Positions 20,426 to 31,336 of a stretch of 64,000 nucleotides of DNA are shown in pieces. This DNA comes from Ornithodoros turicata (Eukaryota > Arthropoda > Arachnida > Ixodida > Argasidae), in contig NC_088201.1 in assembly GCF_037126465.1 (NCBI RefSeq), positions 21,312,550 to 21,376,549 on the forward strand, written 5' to 3'. The notes under the pieces were generated by a model. It ran no database searches and was not told the DNA's origin. It saw only the letters and a list, made by a program, of their open reading frames with translations. A program made the position numbers and the translations under genes. The number at the start of each line of letters is the position of its first letter. Position 1 is the stretch's first letter.

Positions 20426-21685
20426 GACCGAGGAAAAGGCTGTCAATCTCTAGAAGAGCCTTGACTTCGGGCAACCGCGCAGCCTCAGGGCAACAAGCAA
20501 CAATGGCCTTCATAGCAGCAAGAACTAAGGGGATGATGACACAGGAGTCATTCGAAGACTGGGGGGAGTGCCATTTCAGCCGTCGAGGCGCTGCTGGCAG
20601 AGTCTCGTCGGTCTTCCTTGGACCTCGCACTGCCTGGAGACCTAAGGTTGAACCTCCGTCCGTTTGTGCACTACGTCGTGCCTTCCTGATCCCAGGGGAA
20701 GGGGTGTTGGTCAAAACACGAGCCTGAAAGCGCCTTGTAGCTGCCCTCTTCCGGGGACATAAAGAATGCGATGCAGCATGCGGTCCCTCGCAGTTTGCAC
20801 ATTTCGGTTGGCGCCGCGCTGTACATTCCTTGAGCGTGTGCGGCTGAGAGCAGAACTTGCACCGTAGGGGCCATCGACAGCTTCGAGCAAGATGACCGAA
20901 CCTCTGGCAGTGATAGCATTGCACTGGACCTTCCACATACTCATGCACCTTATGCGTTGAGAAGCCAAACTTAACTTCCTCAGGTATCCTTCTGTTGGAC
21001 TTGAAGGTCAATACGACATTTCGAAGGGGGATGTACTGGTCCGACCCATCTTCATGAGAGACATGCCGCACTTGACGCCGAGCGGCTATGACGCCATCCT
21101 CTCCCAAATACGAGGTGAGTTCCTCGTCGGTATACTCCAGTGGGACGTCATATATTTTCCCCATGTTATTAACGTATGAGGAGGGGATGGTGACAGTAAC
21201 TGCCACCCCAGCCACTTCACTAAGGGTCATCAGATTAGACACTGCCCCTTCCGTCTGGACGAAGATGCACATGATGCGTTGACACGATGACGGAGAATTG
21301 ATTCCTGGGCCGCAGAGCGAATAGTCTTCGCTACCACGTTGGGATTGACTTTCCAAAACAACTTTCCAGGGTCAACTGGCTTGAACAATACAGGGATGCC
21401 TTGAGGCCTATTTTTCTTGTAAGTCACCAGCGTGAAAGGGTCCCCCATATCTTGGTCCAGTGATTCATCACCATGCATTGGATCACTGGTCTGACTTACG
21501 TCATACACTTCTGTGCCTGATGTTCGGTCCTCGGCCAGAGAAGGCTGTTGAAGCGACAGAAGTGTCCGTTCGCAAGGGGCGGAGTTCGACCGCTTTCTCC
21601 GTACCGGGGAGCGACTATGGCCTCGGGGAACCGCGTCGTGCGTTCCGGGGAGACCGGAACGACCACCATCACCATTCTTGGCCAT
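20409..21685 (-). pseudogene. I-like LINE ORF1: zinc-knuckle nucleic-acid-binding protein (one frameshift)
   Basis: This gag-like ORF1 lies directly upstream of ORF2. The first part (21685 to about 21285) starts MAKNGDGGRSG and is rich in Arg, Ser and Pro. After a frameshift near 21280 the frame resumes with FVQTEGAVSNLMTLSEVAGV, a globular region, and three CCHC-type knuckles: CYHCQRFGHLARSC, CKFCSQPHTLKEC and CANCEGPHAASHSLC. Such proteins bind the element RNA in the particle used for reverse transcription. ORF1 ends with TAG at 20409-20411, overlapping the ORF2 start in another frame, which suggests reinitiation-type coupling. The 5' UTR probably reaches to about 21788. Confidence 0.9.
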
Positions 21686-21789
21686 CGGCCTGAAGGTGAG
21701 GGGTTATTTCGGGTTTAAGATAGCTAGGTTACCTTAGGGCTAACGAAGAGCAAAACAATCCACGCCCGTGCTGCACAGGTGCGTCACGA

Positions 21790-23220
21790 CATGCGAAGTA
21801 ATTCTGTCAACAGGTGCACAAATATCGCAGAATTCGATTTTGAAAATCGCGACCGTGCGCAACGGTGGCATTTCCCCGAACGAGCCGTCGAGCCGCTTGC
21901 GTCATTTTGACGTCAGAAAAGTGGAGCCGCTGATTGGTTTCGAGGAACGTCGTCTGCTATTTTTCACTCGGAATCCCGCCGCAACGGTGGAAGAGGTTTC
22001 TTTTTGCTTTTTCTTTGGTTTATCAGATACAGGTAAACGAAGATTGGTCTACAGACACTGTTCAAGGTGAGGCCGTGAGATTGTAAAGGCCATCCTCATT
22101 GAACTCCCCGAGCGAAGTCAACCAAAAATCGGTCAATATCTCCACGCTCGACCTTGCTTTCCCTAAAGCGGCCTTCCGGAGTAGGTGGATTATGAAAATC
22201 AACTTCAGGTGCCAGTTGAACGCTGTTCGGTCCGTGTCTGTGTTTCTGTATGCTGGTCGTTATCGTGGTGACTGTTTTGTTGTTGTGTTGTTGGTGGCAG
22301 TACGTATAAACACAGTGCAGCACTAAGCGCTGCTTCAGTTCACGCCTCAAAATGATCGCTGCATCGCAATGATTACTAATTCCGTTCGCTATGTCACTAT
22401 ATCAATATTCTGGATATCTCTTACGGGAAGAAGACCCTCCTGAATGCAGACACTGTGGGGAACAACTCTCAATCCTCCATATCCTCATTGTATGCCCAGC
22501 ATATCAACATCTTAGTGAACGTCATTTTGTTTATTTCTATAGAAACTTCTTACCACTCCACCCATCGCTTTTGCAGGACGATGAAAGTTTCATACCCTTT
22601 GAAAAGATCTATATGTTTTTTTAGAGATACCGGGTTTTTAAATGATCTGTGTTTTTAATTACTAACCCAGCACTCAACACTGTTTTAGTAAATACACAAA
22701 TTTTACACAGATAAAACTTATACTAGGTATTTGGCGCATTATGGCCTTAGTAGCTAATGCGCCAGAAAAACCCAAATCAAATCAAAACTATATCAATATT
22801 CGCTATATCACTAATTCACTATGATCACTAGTGCCCGTCACTTCGAGTAGCAACTTTGTTAGCCATTCAGTTAATTCCTTATTCCTTATTCAGCTGGAGC
22901 AGTGCGCTTGCCCATACGTTGTCAGATACAATCCAGTGAAATCTATCGCAGTATGCCGTCGCCGACACATCTTGGCATCAGGAGTTGAACATTCATTGCC
23001 TGAGTTACACACCAACATAGCCAAGCAGTGTCATAAGACCACCATAGTTTATGGTCAGCTTACCAATCATCGAGCTAAACGAGAGTTTGCCGATGCAGAC
23101 TACAAATGTGGAGACGCAGATACGCAAGTTTGAGTTGATCCGTGCTCGGCGCCTTTGGTTTTGTCACCATAAAGTACGTGCATCAGTTTTATCCACCATA
23201 TAGGTGGCGTGCATATGACT
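21790..23220 (+). repeat. ~1 kb dispersed repeat, copy interrupted by a LINE fragment
   Basis: This matches 50343-51355 over nearly its whole length at high identity, in the same orientation. Shared blocks include ATCGCAGAATTCGATTTTGA, GAACGTCGTCTGCTATTTTT and CAACTTTGTTAGCCATTCAG. The difference is a 378-bp LINE fragment inserted at 22411-22788. No convincing protein is encoded. The left end abuts the 5' end of the minus-strand LINE. The repeat is probably a non-autonomous transposable element, but its ends and class are not clear. Confidence 0.85.
22398..22801 (+). mobile_element. 5'-truncated LINE 3' end with 13-bp target-site duplication
   Basis: The insert is 22411-22788. It is flanked by perfect 13-bp copies of TATATCAATATTC at 22398-22410 and 22789-22801. 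It encodes the C-terminal LINE knuckle (PPECRHCGEQLSILHILIVC at about 22436-22495). A 3' UTR follows with the palindromic words TTGGCGCATTATGGCC and TAGCTAATGCGCC, and a tail of CAAAT/CAAAAC units. The uninterrupted site is at 50969-50981, TATATCAATAAAC, so the boundary is read directly. Confidence 0.92.
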
Positions 23221-23224
23221 TCAT

Positions 23225-23945
23225 ACCATACCCTTACCCGTGCTTTTTCCCTCTTTCTGGGGGTTGCGACGAGCCGGCTTGCCGTTGTTGTCCTCACCCA
23301 TGTAGACAGCGGCACAGTTGTAGCCAGGATGAGACAAGATGAGGTGATATGAGATGTTGAAATGGTGCTGCTCACTGGTGAATGGTGGTCACTGCTATAT
23401 GATTGGTGAGAAGTCCCATGACAAATAAACTCTGAGGCATAGTCTTTGGGCGAGTCCACTTTCCTGGAGGAAGCAAACTATAAATTGCGAGTTTTGGAGT
23501 GTCTTTCAGGGAGAGATCCTCTGGGGTCATGTAGGACATCATCCGGCGTACAATTCCTGCAGTGCCCAGGGTATTCTTCCAGCACCTCAGCATATGTACG
23601 ACAATGAATCAGGATGTGTTCGATTGTTTCCGTTTGCTGACTGTGTCTGCAGTTTGCGTTACCCAGAGAGTGGATCTTTTATTGTAATTTAGTGAAAGCG
23701 CTACCTGTTCGCAACCTAAAGAGCAGGGTTTCTGTATTCCGGAAAAGTCCTTTCAGCGGGAGATCTATATTTGCTCATGATTTTGCAGGATTTCCCTGAT
23801 CCCAGGGTGCTGTGTTTTTACTATATCATTAAGAACAACTTGTCTGTCGCTGTCTCCCAATATTGGTTATCTGGGGCTACTGCTGGGGTGCGCTGCGGGT
23901 GTTAGTTGGTCCGCTTCTTCGTTACTACTGATGCCGACGTAGCAA
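23225..23945 (-). mobile_element. LINE 3' fragment (family shared with 26607 and 31895)
   Basis: On the minus strand the fragment starts in the RNase H end (VGISSNEEADQL) and passes LGDSDRQVVLNDIVKTQHPG. It continues through LLFRLRTGSAFTKLQ and reaches the HxxxC knuckle ETIEHILIHCRTYAEVLE. The 3' UTR includes the TCATATCACCTCATC word. Small indels and a stop (TTACAATAAAAG) interrupt it. The upstream end meets a decayed palindromic MITE at about 23947. Confidence 0.85.
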
Positions 23946-23946
23946 C

Positions 23947-24172
23947 ATAATTTCAATGCATAACACGCTCCTAGCCAACCATCATCCCAAATCGTTCGCT
24001 CCCCTCATTTGCTGAAAACGAGAGACCTATGCCTTTTCGTGATATCTATGGAGATATGCTAATAGTCACAAAAAGTACGCATGTCCTGCGCTTTTCACAA
24101 ATCGGGAGTGATAACGGTATCATCCTGTGCAATGGTTAGCCTTCTGCGTGTTATGAGAGTTCTGTTATACGA
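23947..24172. mobile_element. Decayed copy of the palindromic MITE family
   Basis: The left arm GCATAACACGCTCCTAGCCA and the word TTTGCTGAAAACGAGAGACC are recognisable, followed by a loop and a right arm with ATCGGGAGTGATAACGGTAT and GCAATGGTTAGCC. Both arms carry many substitutions, so this is an old copy. The terminal CACTCTTAAAA end is not preserved on the left. Confidence 0.7.
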
Positions 24173-24379
24173 GGGGGGGGGGGGTACACTGCTAAAACTG
24201 AATTTCACAAAATAACACCGCCCGGAACCGACCGTCATTCAGAAACATGTTGTGTTGTCTCCTGACTGGTTGGAAACAGCAGGTGTACGCCTCTTTTGGA
24301 CACATGCAAGATGAAAGGTGTCCAAGAACGGCGGATCCATCCCAGTTTCAACAAATCGGGAGAGAGAACGATATCGTTG

Positions 24380-24618
24380 CAGAAAAGTTCACCGCATAAC
24401 ACGTTTCTAACCAACCATCATACCGAATGACATTGCCTCCCCCTGATTTGTTGAAAACAGGCTGCGTACGCCTTTGTGTGATACTTATGGAGTCACGTTA
24501 ATAGTCACAAAAAGGCGTACACCCCCTACTCTCCTCAAATCAGAAGTCACAAATGTATCATCCGGTGCAATGGTTGGCGCAGAACGTGTTATGCGGTAAG
24601 TTCTGTTTTGAGAGTGTA
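24380..24618. mobile_element. Palindromic MITE copy, diverged
   Basis: The left arm starts near GAAAAGTTCACCGCATAACA. The centre is TGCGTACGCCTTTGTGTG, a loop, then CACAAAAAGGCGTACACCCC. The right arm ends with TTATGCGGTAAGTTCTGTTT and TGAGAGTGT. It is most like the copy at 32476-32732. The right terminus is preserved; the left terminal bases have changed. Confidence 0.8.
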
Positions 24619-25422
24619 CAGGCTACGTCTCTTCAGGGTTCCGCTAGCGCTTTGTAACGCTCTCATGCCGCTCTATATGGAATTTCAGGCAATGATCGTG
24701 CTGACGCTCTTGCTCGGCAAGCCCACGACACTGAGCAACCAACTGTCTTTCCCCTTGCGCACTCTATGTGCCAGCTGAAAATCCGCCGCTTCACTGCAAA
24801 CCACACACAGCTCTTTCAGCAAGAAGCTATACGAACCGATGCCTTCCTTAAATCCATTGACCCTTTAATGACATATGCTGTGCCTGGCCGCATCCCGCGC
24901 ATCGAGGAATCGTTGCTTCATCGGCTGCCGGCTGAATGTGGCACGAATCAGCACCCATCACCTCTTTGCCCAACGTCCAACGTAGAAGCCGATGTGCCAC
25001 ACATCCTCTCAGCGGTACGAAGATCACCGATCGAGTCTCCGGCGCCGCCTTGCTCATCTAGGTTACCGAGAGCTTTCCCTCGCGGTGCTGCTTGGCCCTA
25101 CCCAGCACGCTGAAGTCAGATCTGCGCTGACACGATTCCTTCGGGAATCTAAACTCCTGGGCATTCTCTGGTACGTCCCATGCGCAACTATTAGTGAAGG
25201 AGCTGTTTCTTCTGTATTTTTTTCATAATTTTCTGTATCCCAGCTGTTTGTGTGTTCTTTTGTTTGCTTGAAAGCTTTAGGGAATAACAAGCCCACATCG
25301 TGGCTAACCTTCCACTTCTCTCTTTTTTTTTTACTTTGCATTAAACATATCCCCCCCCCCCCCCCGCGCGCTCTATATAGCTCTATCGAGCGATAGCGGA
25401 AGCCTGAAGAGACGTAGCCTTT
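24619..25422 (+). mobile_element. LINE C-terminal fragment between inverted repeats
   Basis: Positions 24660-25165 encode, with frameshifts, the RNase H end (GNDRADALARQAHDTEQPTV) followed by CQLKIRRFTANHTQLFQQEA. After these come ESLLHRL and a tail with LAVLLGPTQHAEVRSALTRF and LRESKLLG. A probable 3' UTR runs to about 25350, before a C-run. The segment is bracketed by inverted words, GGCTACGTCTCTTCAGGGTT at 24624 and AAGCCTGAAGAGACGTAGCC at about 25400. These may be the ends of a separate DNA element that contains the LINE piece. Confidence 0.75.
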
Positions 25423-25552
25423 TGTGACAACTTCTGGGAACTATGACGTTTTATGCCTATTTAGACTCACTTTCACATTTCCGGCTGTGCCATTTGTAAT
25501 GGGCTCTCATCATCGTCTCTTTATGTGTATGTGTGTGTGGGCTCTAAACGGA

Positions 25553-25870
25553 CACTCTAAAAACGGAACGTCATCGCATAGCACGCTGTGCGCCAGCCAT
25601 TGCTACATTCTTACAAATGAACTTCACCACATAGCACGCTCCTAGCCAACCATCATTCCGATTGATATCGTTATTTCCCCTGATTTGCTGAAAACGGAAG
25701 GCGTACGCCATTTTTGTGGCATTATGCAGTTCACAATTGCCACTAAAATGGCGTACGCCCCCCGTTTTCATCAAATCAAGGGAGAGAACATTGCATTCAT
25801 GATGATGGTTGGCTAGGAGCGTGCTATACGGTGGAGCACTTGCTTCTGATTCTAAGAGAGAGATAATCTT
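25553..25870. mobile_element. Palindromic MITE inserted into another MITE
   Basis: The outer copy starts CACTCTAAAAACGGAACGTC at 25553 and carries the CGCTGTGCGCCAGCCATTG variant of the arm. It is broken near 25606, where a second copy begins (ATTCTTACAAATGAACTTCA) and runs to about 25840. The outer sequence then resumes as GCTTCTGATTCTAAGAGAGA, exactly the word that follows this arm in the intact relative at 46718-46980. The inner copy's last bases are not a clean terminus, so its right boundary is approximate. Confidence 0.78.
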
Positions 25871-26419
25871 TTAGAGACCCTGTTTTATTGCGAAGTATGT
25901 TACGAAGGAAGTGGGAAATTGTTTGACGTTTTCTATTGATCAGAAAGGATTACGTAATCTACACCGAAAACCGTCAAGCATTTCATCACCAAGAAATTCC
26001 TACATGGTATTTCGCTGCTCTTGGACAACAGCATACGTTTCTAATATGAAATGAAATTTGTTCACACCGTCAGCAGCACCATATCGCGAATGCCGCCACA
26101 TCCTGCTTCAGAAGTTCTCTGCTCTCTACATTTCCAGTGCCGTCAGCGAAATCCCTAACAAGATTTTCATTTCCACTTCAGTACGATCCTTAGTTGGCGC
26201 TGCCTATTACTTTTCGTTCCCCTTTGATGTGCCGCGAACCCGCACAATACTCGGAATTACCTCGAGGGATTTAAGACAATTACCAACTTGCATTTGCGAA
26301 AGTTTTCTATACTCTGATTTGGCGCACTCAGTAATCCGCAACGCGAAATGGTCCGCACGCGCATTTGTTTCATCACGGTATAGTCGTTGCGCAACATCCT
26401 AATATCTCGTCAGAGCGCA

Positions 26420-26603
26420 GGCGGGACGGGACACGGGAGGCGTACGCATTTTTTGCGACACTTACGCTGTTCATAATTGTCGCAAAAAAGGCCTACGCCT
26501 TCCGTTTTCAACAAATCAAGGCAGATAACGATATCATTTGAGATGAGGGATGGCTAGGATCGTGCTATATGCGGTGAAGTTCATTTCTAGAAGTGCAGTC
26601 TGC
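26420..26603. mobile_element. Partial palindromic MITE (left arm lost)
   Basis: The centre, GCGTACGCATTTTTTGCGAC, a short loop and the complementary TTGTCGCAAAAAAGGCCTAC, is present. The right arm follows through TCAACAAATCAAGGCAGATA, ATCGTGCTATATGCGGTGAA and GTTCATTTCTAGAAGTG. Most of the left arm outside the centre is missing. Confidence 0.8.
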
Positions 26604-26606
26604 CAA

Positions 26607-27450
26607 CCCCAGGAAACAGCGACAGACAAGTTGTTCTTAATGAGATAGTACAAGCACAGCACCCTGCACTCTTAAAAATGAACTTCACCACATAGCACGC
26701 TCCTAGCCAACCGCCATCCCGAATGACAACGTTCTCGCCCCTGATTTGTTGAAAACGGGAGGAGGAGCCTAGTTTGTGCCATTATGCACGGCACAAAATA
26801 GGCTCCTCCTCCCGTTTTCAACAAATCAGGGGCGAGAACGTTGTCATTCCGGATGGTGGTTGGCTAGGAGCGTGCTATGTGGTGAAGTTAGTTTTTAAGA
26901 GTGTGGGATCAGGGAAATCCTGCAAAATCACCGACTAGATCTCCCGTTGAAAGGACTTTCCCGGGATACACAAACCCTGCTCTTTAGGCTGGGAACAGGA
27001 AGCCTTTTCACTAAATTACAATTATGCAAGATTGGCTCTCTGCATAACGCGAATTGCAGACACTGTCTGTACACCGAAACTATCGAACACATCTGATTCA
27101 AGGTCGTGCATATGCTGAGGTGCGGGAAAAAATACCCTGGGCACTGCAGGAATTGTACACTGTATGATGACCTAGAGGCTTTTTCAAGGAAAGATACTCA
27201 AAAACTCGCAGCCTAGTCTGCTTCCTGCAGCAAACTGGTCTCGCCCAAAAACTGACTCAGAGTTCATTTGCTCACGGGACTTCTGACCAACCTTACCAGT
27301 GACCGGCATACATCCTGACTTTCGACCGTCATCATTTCAACATCTCATATCATGTCATATCATCTCATCCTGGCTAGAGTCGTGACGCTGCTGAGTGAGG
27401 CCAACAACGGCAAGCCGGTCTCGTCACCACCACCACCACCACCATCTGTT
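26607..27450 (+). mobile_element. LINE 3' fragment interrupted by a MITE
   Basis: The fragment starts with GGAAACAGCGACAGACAAGT, which encodes the segment read as DSDRQVVLNEIV in relatives. It is interrupted at 26667-26903 by a palindromic MITE and resumes at GGGATCAGGGAAATCCTGCA. It then encodes NPALFRLGTGSLFTKLQLCK and IGSLHNANCRHCLYTETIEH before a TGA. The 3' UTR has CATCTCATATCATGTCATAT and ends in ACC repeats at about 27427-27445. Substitutions and stops show it is not functional. Confidence 0.88.
26665..26905. mobile_element. Best-preserved palindromic MITE, with filled and empty site
   Basis: The element 26667-26903 (237 bp) is an almost perfect palindrome. It has a terminus CACTCTTAAAAATGAACTTC, an arm ACCACATAGCACGCTCCTAG and a centre GGAGGAGCCTAGTTTGTGCC, folding on a loop near CATTATGCACG. 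It is flanked by TG at 26665-26666 and TG at 26904-26905. The LINE relative on the minus strand at about 23795-23815 has the uninterrupted sequence (CAGCACCCTGGGATCAGGG when read 5'-3'), so exactly two bases were duplicated. It has no coding capacity. Confidence 0.93.
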
Positions 27451-28055
27451 TTTGAGACGGTATAGCTCAACAGACGACGCCTCAAAAAGAAGGCTGAAAC
27501 TGTGCGTGATCCAACAGGTTCTTGCTATGACGTAGGTTAAAATACATCAATACAGGTGCACATATTGTATTCCGATATTTCCCCCAATGAACTTAATGGT
27601 CGTCGCTCGTCCGGCTTCCGGCAGTCAATATAGGTACGACGGGGCGTGATTTAATTTCGCGTACGTGTCGTCGCGTGACGTTTGCAGCGTATCGAGTTAA
27701 AAAATAACTCCATCACGCGTTATCCTATGAGTTCATGATTGGGACCCAGACCTGGGAGCCGAGCAGTCTGGATCATCCACGCGCTGTGAGAGAACAACAT
27801 TTCCGTTTCCGTTCCTTTCTGAGATTGCCGTTGTCGCCATTATCGGCGTGATGCGTTGTCCCTGCTATCCCCGTAACAGGCGATGGCATCGAAAATAACA
27901 ACACGCGGGGCAAACAATGGGAGAAAAGGCATCCATTAGGGAGCTTTGCCTGTCGGAAGGGGCTCAACAATAACGGTGCCGAAAACACGACAAACCAATC
28001 GAGCGATTCTTTTGAAATGTCGAACATCACGTTCCTGATCTTTGAATCGACAGCT
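27451..28055 (+). repeat. Interval ending in an old repeat that is the target of the inverted-arm element
   Basis: From about 27955, CCGAAAACACGACAAACCAA and ATGTCGAACATCACGTTCCT align with 1470-1550 in the first repeat of the window, ending at AGCT (28052-28055). The remainder shows no gene. The minus-strand frame at 27773-28030 is domainless. Confidence 0.55.
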
Positions 28056-31000
28056 GGGTAGTTTCATTTTAAATGGAACAACGTGGGAAAGTCGTATTTT
28101 TTAATTCGCCTAGAAAAAAATATATGTTAGATGACAGCTCAAACGACACAAATCGCGCCACGTGCGACGCTCGTGTGTGGAGTAGTTTCCGCGTGGGAGA
28201 GGAGGAAAGTCTGAGGCTGCTTGAGCGCGCTTTCTTCTGGACCGACTTTGACGGGATCTAGCACCGCTGATTTTTTGCCTTGGAACTGGTTTTTTTTTGT
28301 GATTGTAGGCTGCACCATAGACACTGTCAACAGCCACCCACAGAATTCTGAGGGCCACAGATTTTCTGCTAAAAAATGCCAAACTTGGGGTAAACGTTCA
28401 AAGAGGCCGAATTTTGTTAACAGTTTGCTTCATGACGGAACGTCTGAGGACATGGAGCTTAGTGCCATTCGATAGGACCTTGAAAGAACTTTCGTGCTGT
28501 ATAAAGTTCGTTTTTCTCAGTCCAGCGCTTTCTGCGTTATTAACCTGAGAATCGCACATGGTAGGCGAAAATTGCCAATGTTGCATCTCAATTTTCTCAA
28601 AAATGCCATCTTCGATTTCTTTGATTATTTTTGAAAAGGTGGCGTCATGTCTCTACTTTAGACCCCAAGTGAGACAATCTTTTATTTTTACCTGAGAGAC
28701 GCGCAGCAATTTTTTTGGTCAGGCATGGTCCACGAGACTGCAGCCCTGCGCGCCCCACCTACGAGCACGCGACCTTCAACCCCTTCTTTGCTACAGGTCT
28801 CCCGCTGACGGGGTAATCAATGACCGCACTTCGTGAGCTTGTTGTAGTATCCCCAGAGCATTACTTTACGTTTACCCAATGGTCTGCCAGTTCCGTCAGG
28901 CTCATTCAAACCGTGGGAGAGTACATGAGTTGCCTGTGCGCCCTTGACGAGCCCCAGTCCGCGAACATACCGACAAAGTAGTGAGAAGAAACGAAGCGCT
29001 TCGTAAAGATCTTTATGAAGTGGTAACATCGTAGCTTTAGCTTCAAGTTGCCGCCAGTCCCCCAGGCAGTGCGAAATTCACATCCTTTTCATTGGTAAAA
29101 GAAGTTTCGAAAAACGTAAAATGTGCCCATTGCGAGACCCCTGCAGATGATGGCAGCCACCATTGGAGTAGTATCATCCGAAAGCTTTACAGGACCTTTC
29201 AGGTGATATAAAGTGACTGGGTTCAAGCGCATTTTTCGTCCGCCTAGTATCGCAAAACCACGAGTGGTACGCGAAAATTTTGCATGTTCGATCTTAATTA
29301 TTTCTAAAAAGCCAGAATATTTTTCACGATTAATTTCACAGGGACAGAATTATGCCTGTACTTTGCGCTTCTCGTAAGGTAGGTACCTTTTCTCTTTTTG
29401 ATTGAGACGATGGGCTACCTTTCCGTGGAGCGATTTTTCCACACAAAGGCGCTCCTCGTATGTTTACGAGCGCGCTTTGCTTCGCAGTCTTTGCTTTGTA
29501 ATTTATTGCTCAGATGTTGGATTCTGTACTTATTTTGCACTTATGGTACGTATGTTTATTTTTTCCTTTGGAGACGCAGGGCAATACTTTCGTGGGCCCC
29601 TTGAACTTGCTATTACGCACTTTCATGGGAGACGCACGCCACGACGTGTGCGTATGCACGTGCGCATATTCACTATTCTCCCGCACATGTGCTTGAAGCA
29701 ATGCACATACGCACGCTATGAGGCTGTCGTGCGAGTTAATATTAGGAATGCAGAACTACGGCCACAGGGGACAGAAAGTTACAACACGTGAGAATACAAA
29801 TTTGTGGCCGCCTCGTTGCAGCCGTCTCTTAGCTTAGGGCGCAATAAGTGATAGTTCCAAAGCTGTCCATGCTATACCTTTAATTAGTTTTATGCCCCGA
29901 AGCGTTATTTCGGAACCACGACGAGTATACAAAGCCCGTAAGACCGCTGTGATGACAGTATGTTGCTACTCTCAAGTATAACACGTTCGCCCTCCTCGAG
30001 CTGTGTCAGTGCCACCGTGGGAATCAAAATTTCCGACAGAACAACGCACAACTAAAATCCCTCGTTTCCAGTAGCCGTAGGTGCCTTAAACCCTCGGTGT
30101 GGTCTTCAGTAATCCTTTTGGCATCCATGCGCTTGAACCCAGTCACTTTATATCATGTGAAAGGTCATATCTAAACCTATCGGATGATGCTAATTCAATG
30201 GTTGCATCCATCACCTGCAGGGGTCTCGCAATGGCACATTTTACGTTTTTCGAAACTTCCACAACGTTCTTTTACCAATGAAAAGGATGTGACTTTCACA
30301 CTGCTTGGGGGACTGGTGACAACCTGAAACAAAAGCTACGATGTTACCACTGGATAAAGATCTTTACGAGGCGCAATCGATTCTTCTCACTACTTTGTCG
30401 GTATGTTCGAGGACTGGGGCTTCTCGTCAAGGGCGCACTGGCAACTCATGTATTCTCTCACGGTTTGAATGAGCCTGACGGAACTGGGAGACCATTGGGT
30501 AAGCGTAAAGTGATGCTCTGGGGACACTACAACAAGCTCACGTAGTGTGGTCATTCATTTCTCCGTCAGCGGGAGACCTGTAGCAAAGAAGAGGTTGAAG
30601 GTCGCGTGCTCGTAGGTGGGGCGCGCAGGGCCGCAGCCTCGTGGACCCTGCCTGACAAAAAAAAAAAAAAAAAAAAAAAAATCGCTGCGCGTCTCTTGGA
30701 TAAAAATAAAAGATTGTCTCACTTGGCGTCTAAAGTAGAGGCATGACGCCACCTTTTCAAAAATAATCAAGGAAATCGAAGCTGGCATTTTTGAGAAAAT
30801 TGAGATGCACATTGGCAATTTTCGCCTACCATGTGCGATTCTCAAGTTAATAACACGGTAAGAACTGGACTGAGAAAAATGAACTTTATACAGCACGAAA
30901 GGTCTTTCAACGTCCTATCAAATGACACTAAGCTCGATATCCTCAGACGTTCCGTCATGAAGCAAATTGGTAACAAAGTTTGGCCTTTTTGAACCTTTAC

Positions 31001-31336
31001 GCCAAGTTTGGCACTTTTTAACAGAAAATCTGTGGCCCTCAGAGTTCTGTGGGTGGCTGTCGACAGTGTCTATGGTGCAGCCTATAATCACGAAAAGCCT
31101 CCAGTTCCTAGGCATAAAATCAGCGGTGCTAGATCCCGTCAAAGTCGGTCCAGAAGAAAGCGCGCTCAAGCAGCCTCAGGCTTTCCTCCACTTCTTCGCG
31201 GAAACTACACCACGCACGAGCGTCGCACGTGTCGCGATTTGCTTCGTTTGAGCTGTCCTCTAACATATATTTTTTCCGGGCGAATTAAAAAATACGACTT
31301 TCACACGTTGTTCGATTTAAAATGAAACTTGAATGA
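28056..31336. mobile_element. 3.3-kb element with ~1.2-kb inverted arms
   Basis: The left arm (about 28058-29232) and right arm (about 30127-31330) are inverted copies with moderate divergence and small indels. They are separated by an 894-bp unique spacer. Both arms start with GTTTCATTTTAAAT followed by GTATTTTTTAATTCGCC further in, and end near the spacer with ATAAAGTGACTGGGTTCAAG. The flanks are AGCT at 28052-28055 and 31337-31340, and the related repeat at 1540-1578 has a single AGCT at 1550-1553 at the same position. The arms encode no recognisable domain. A 26-A run interrupts the right arm near 30656. A foldback-type or TIR transposon is the simplest reading; class unknown. Confidence 0.75.
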
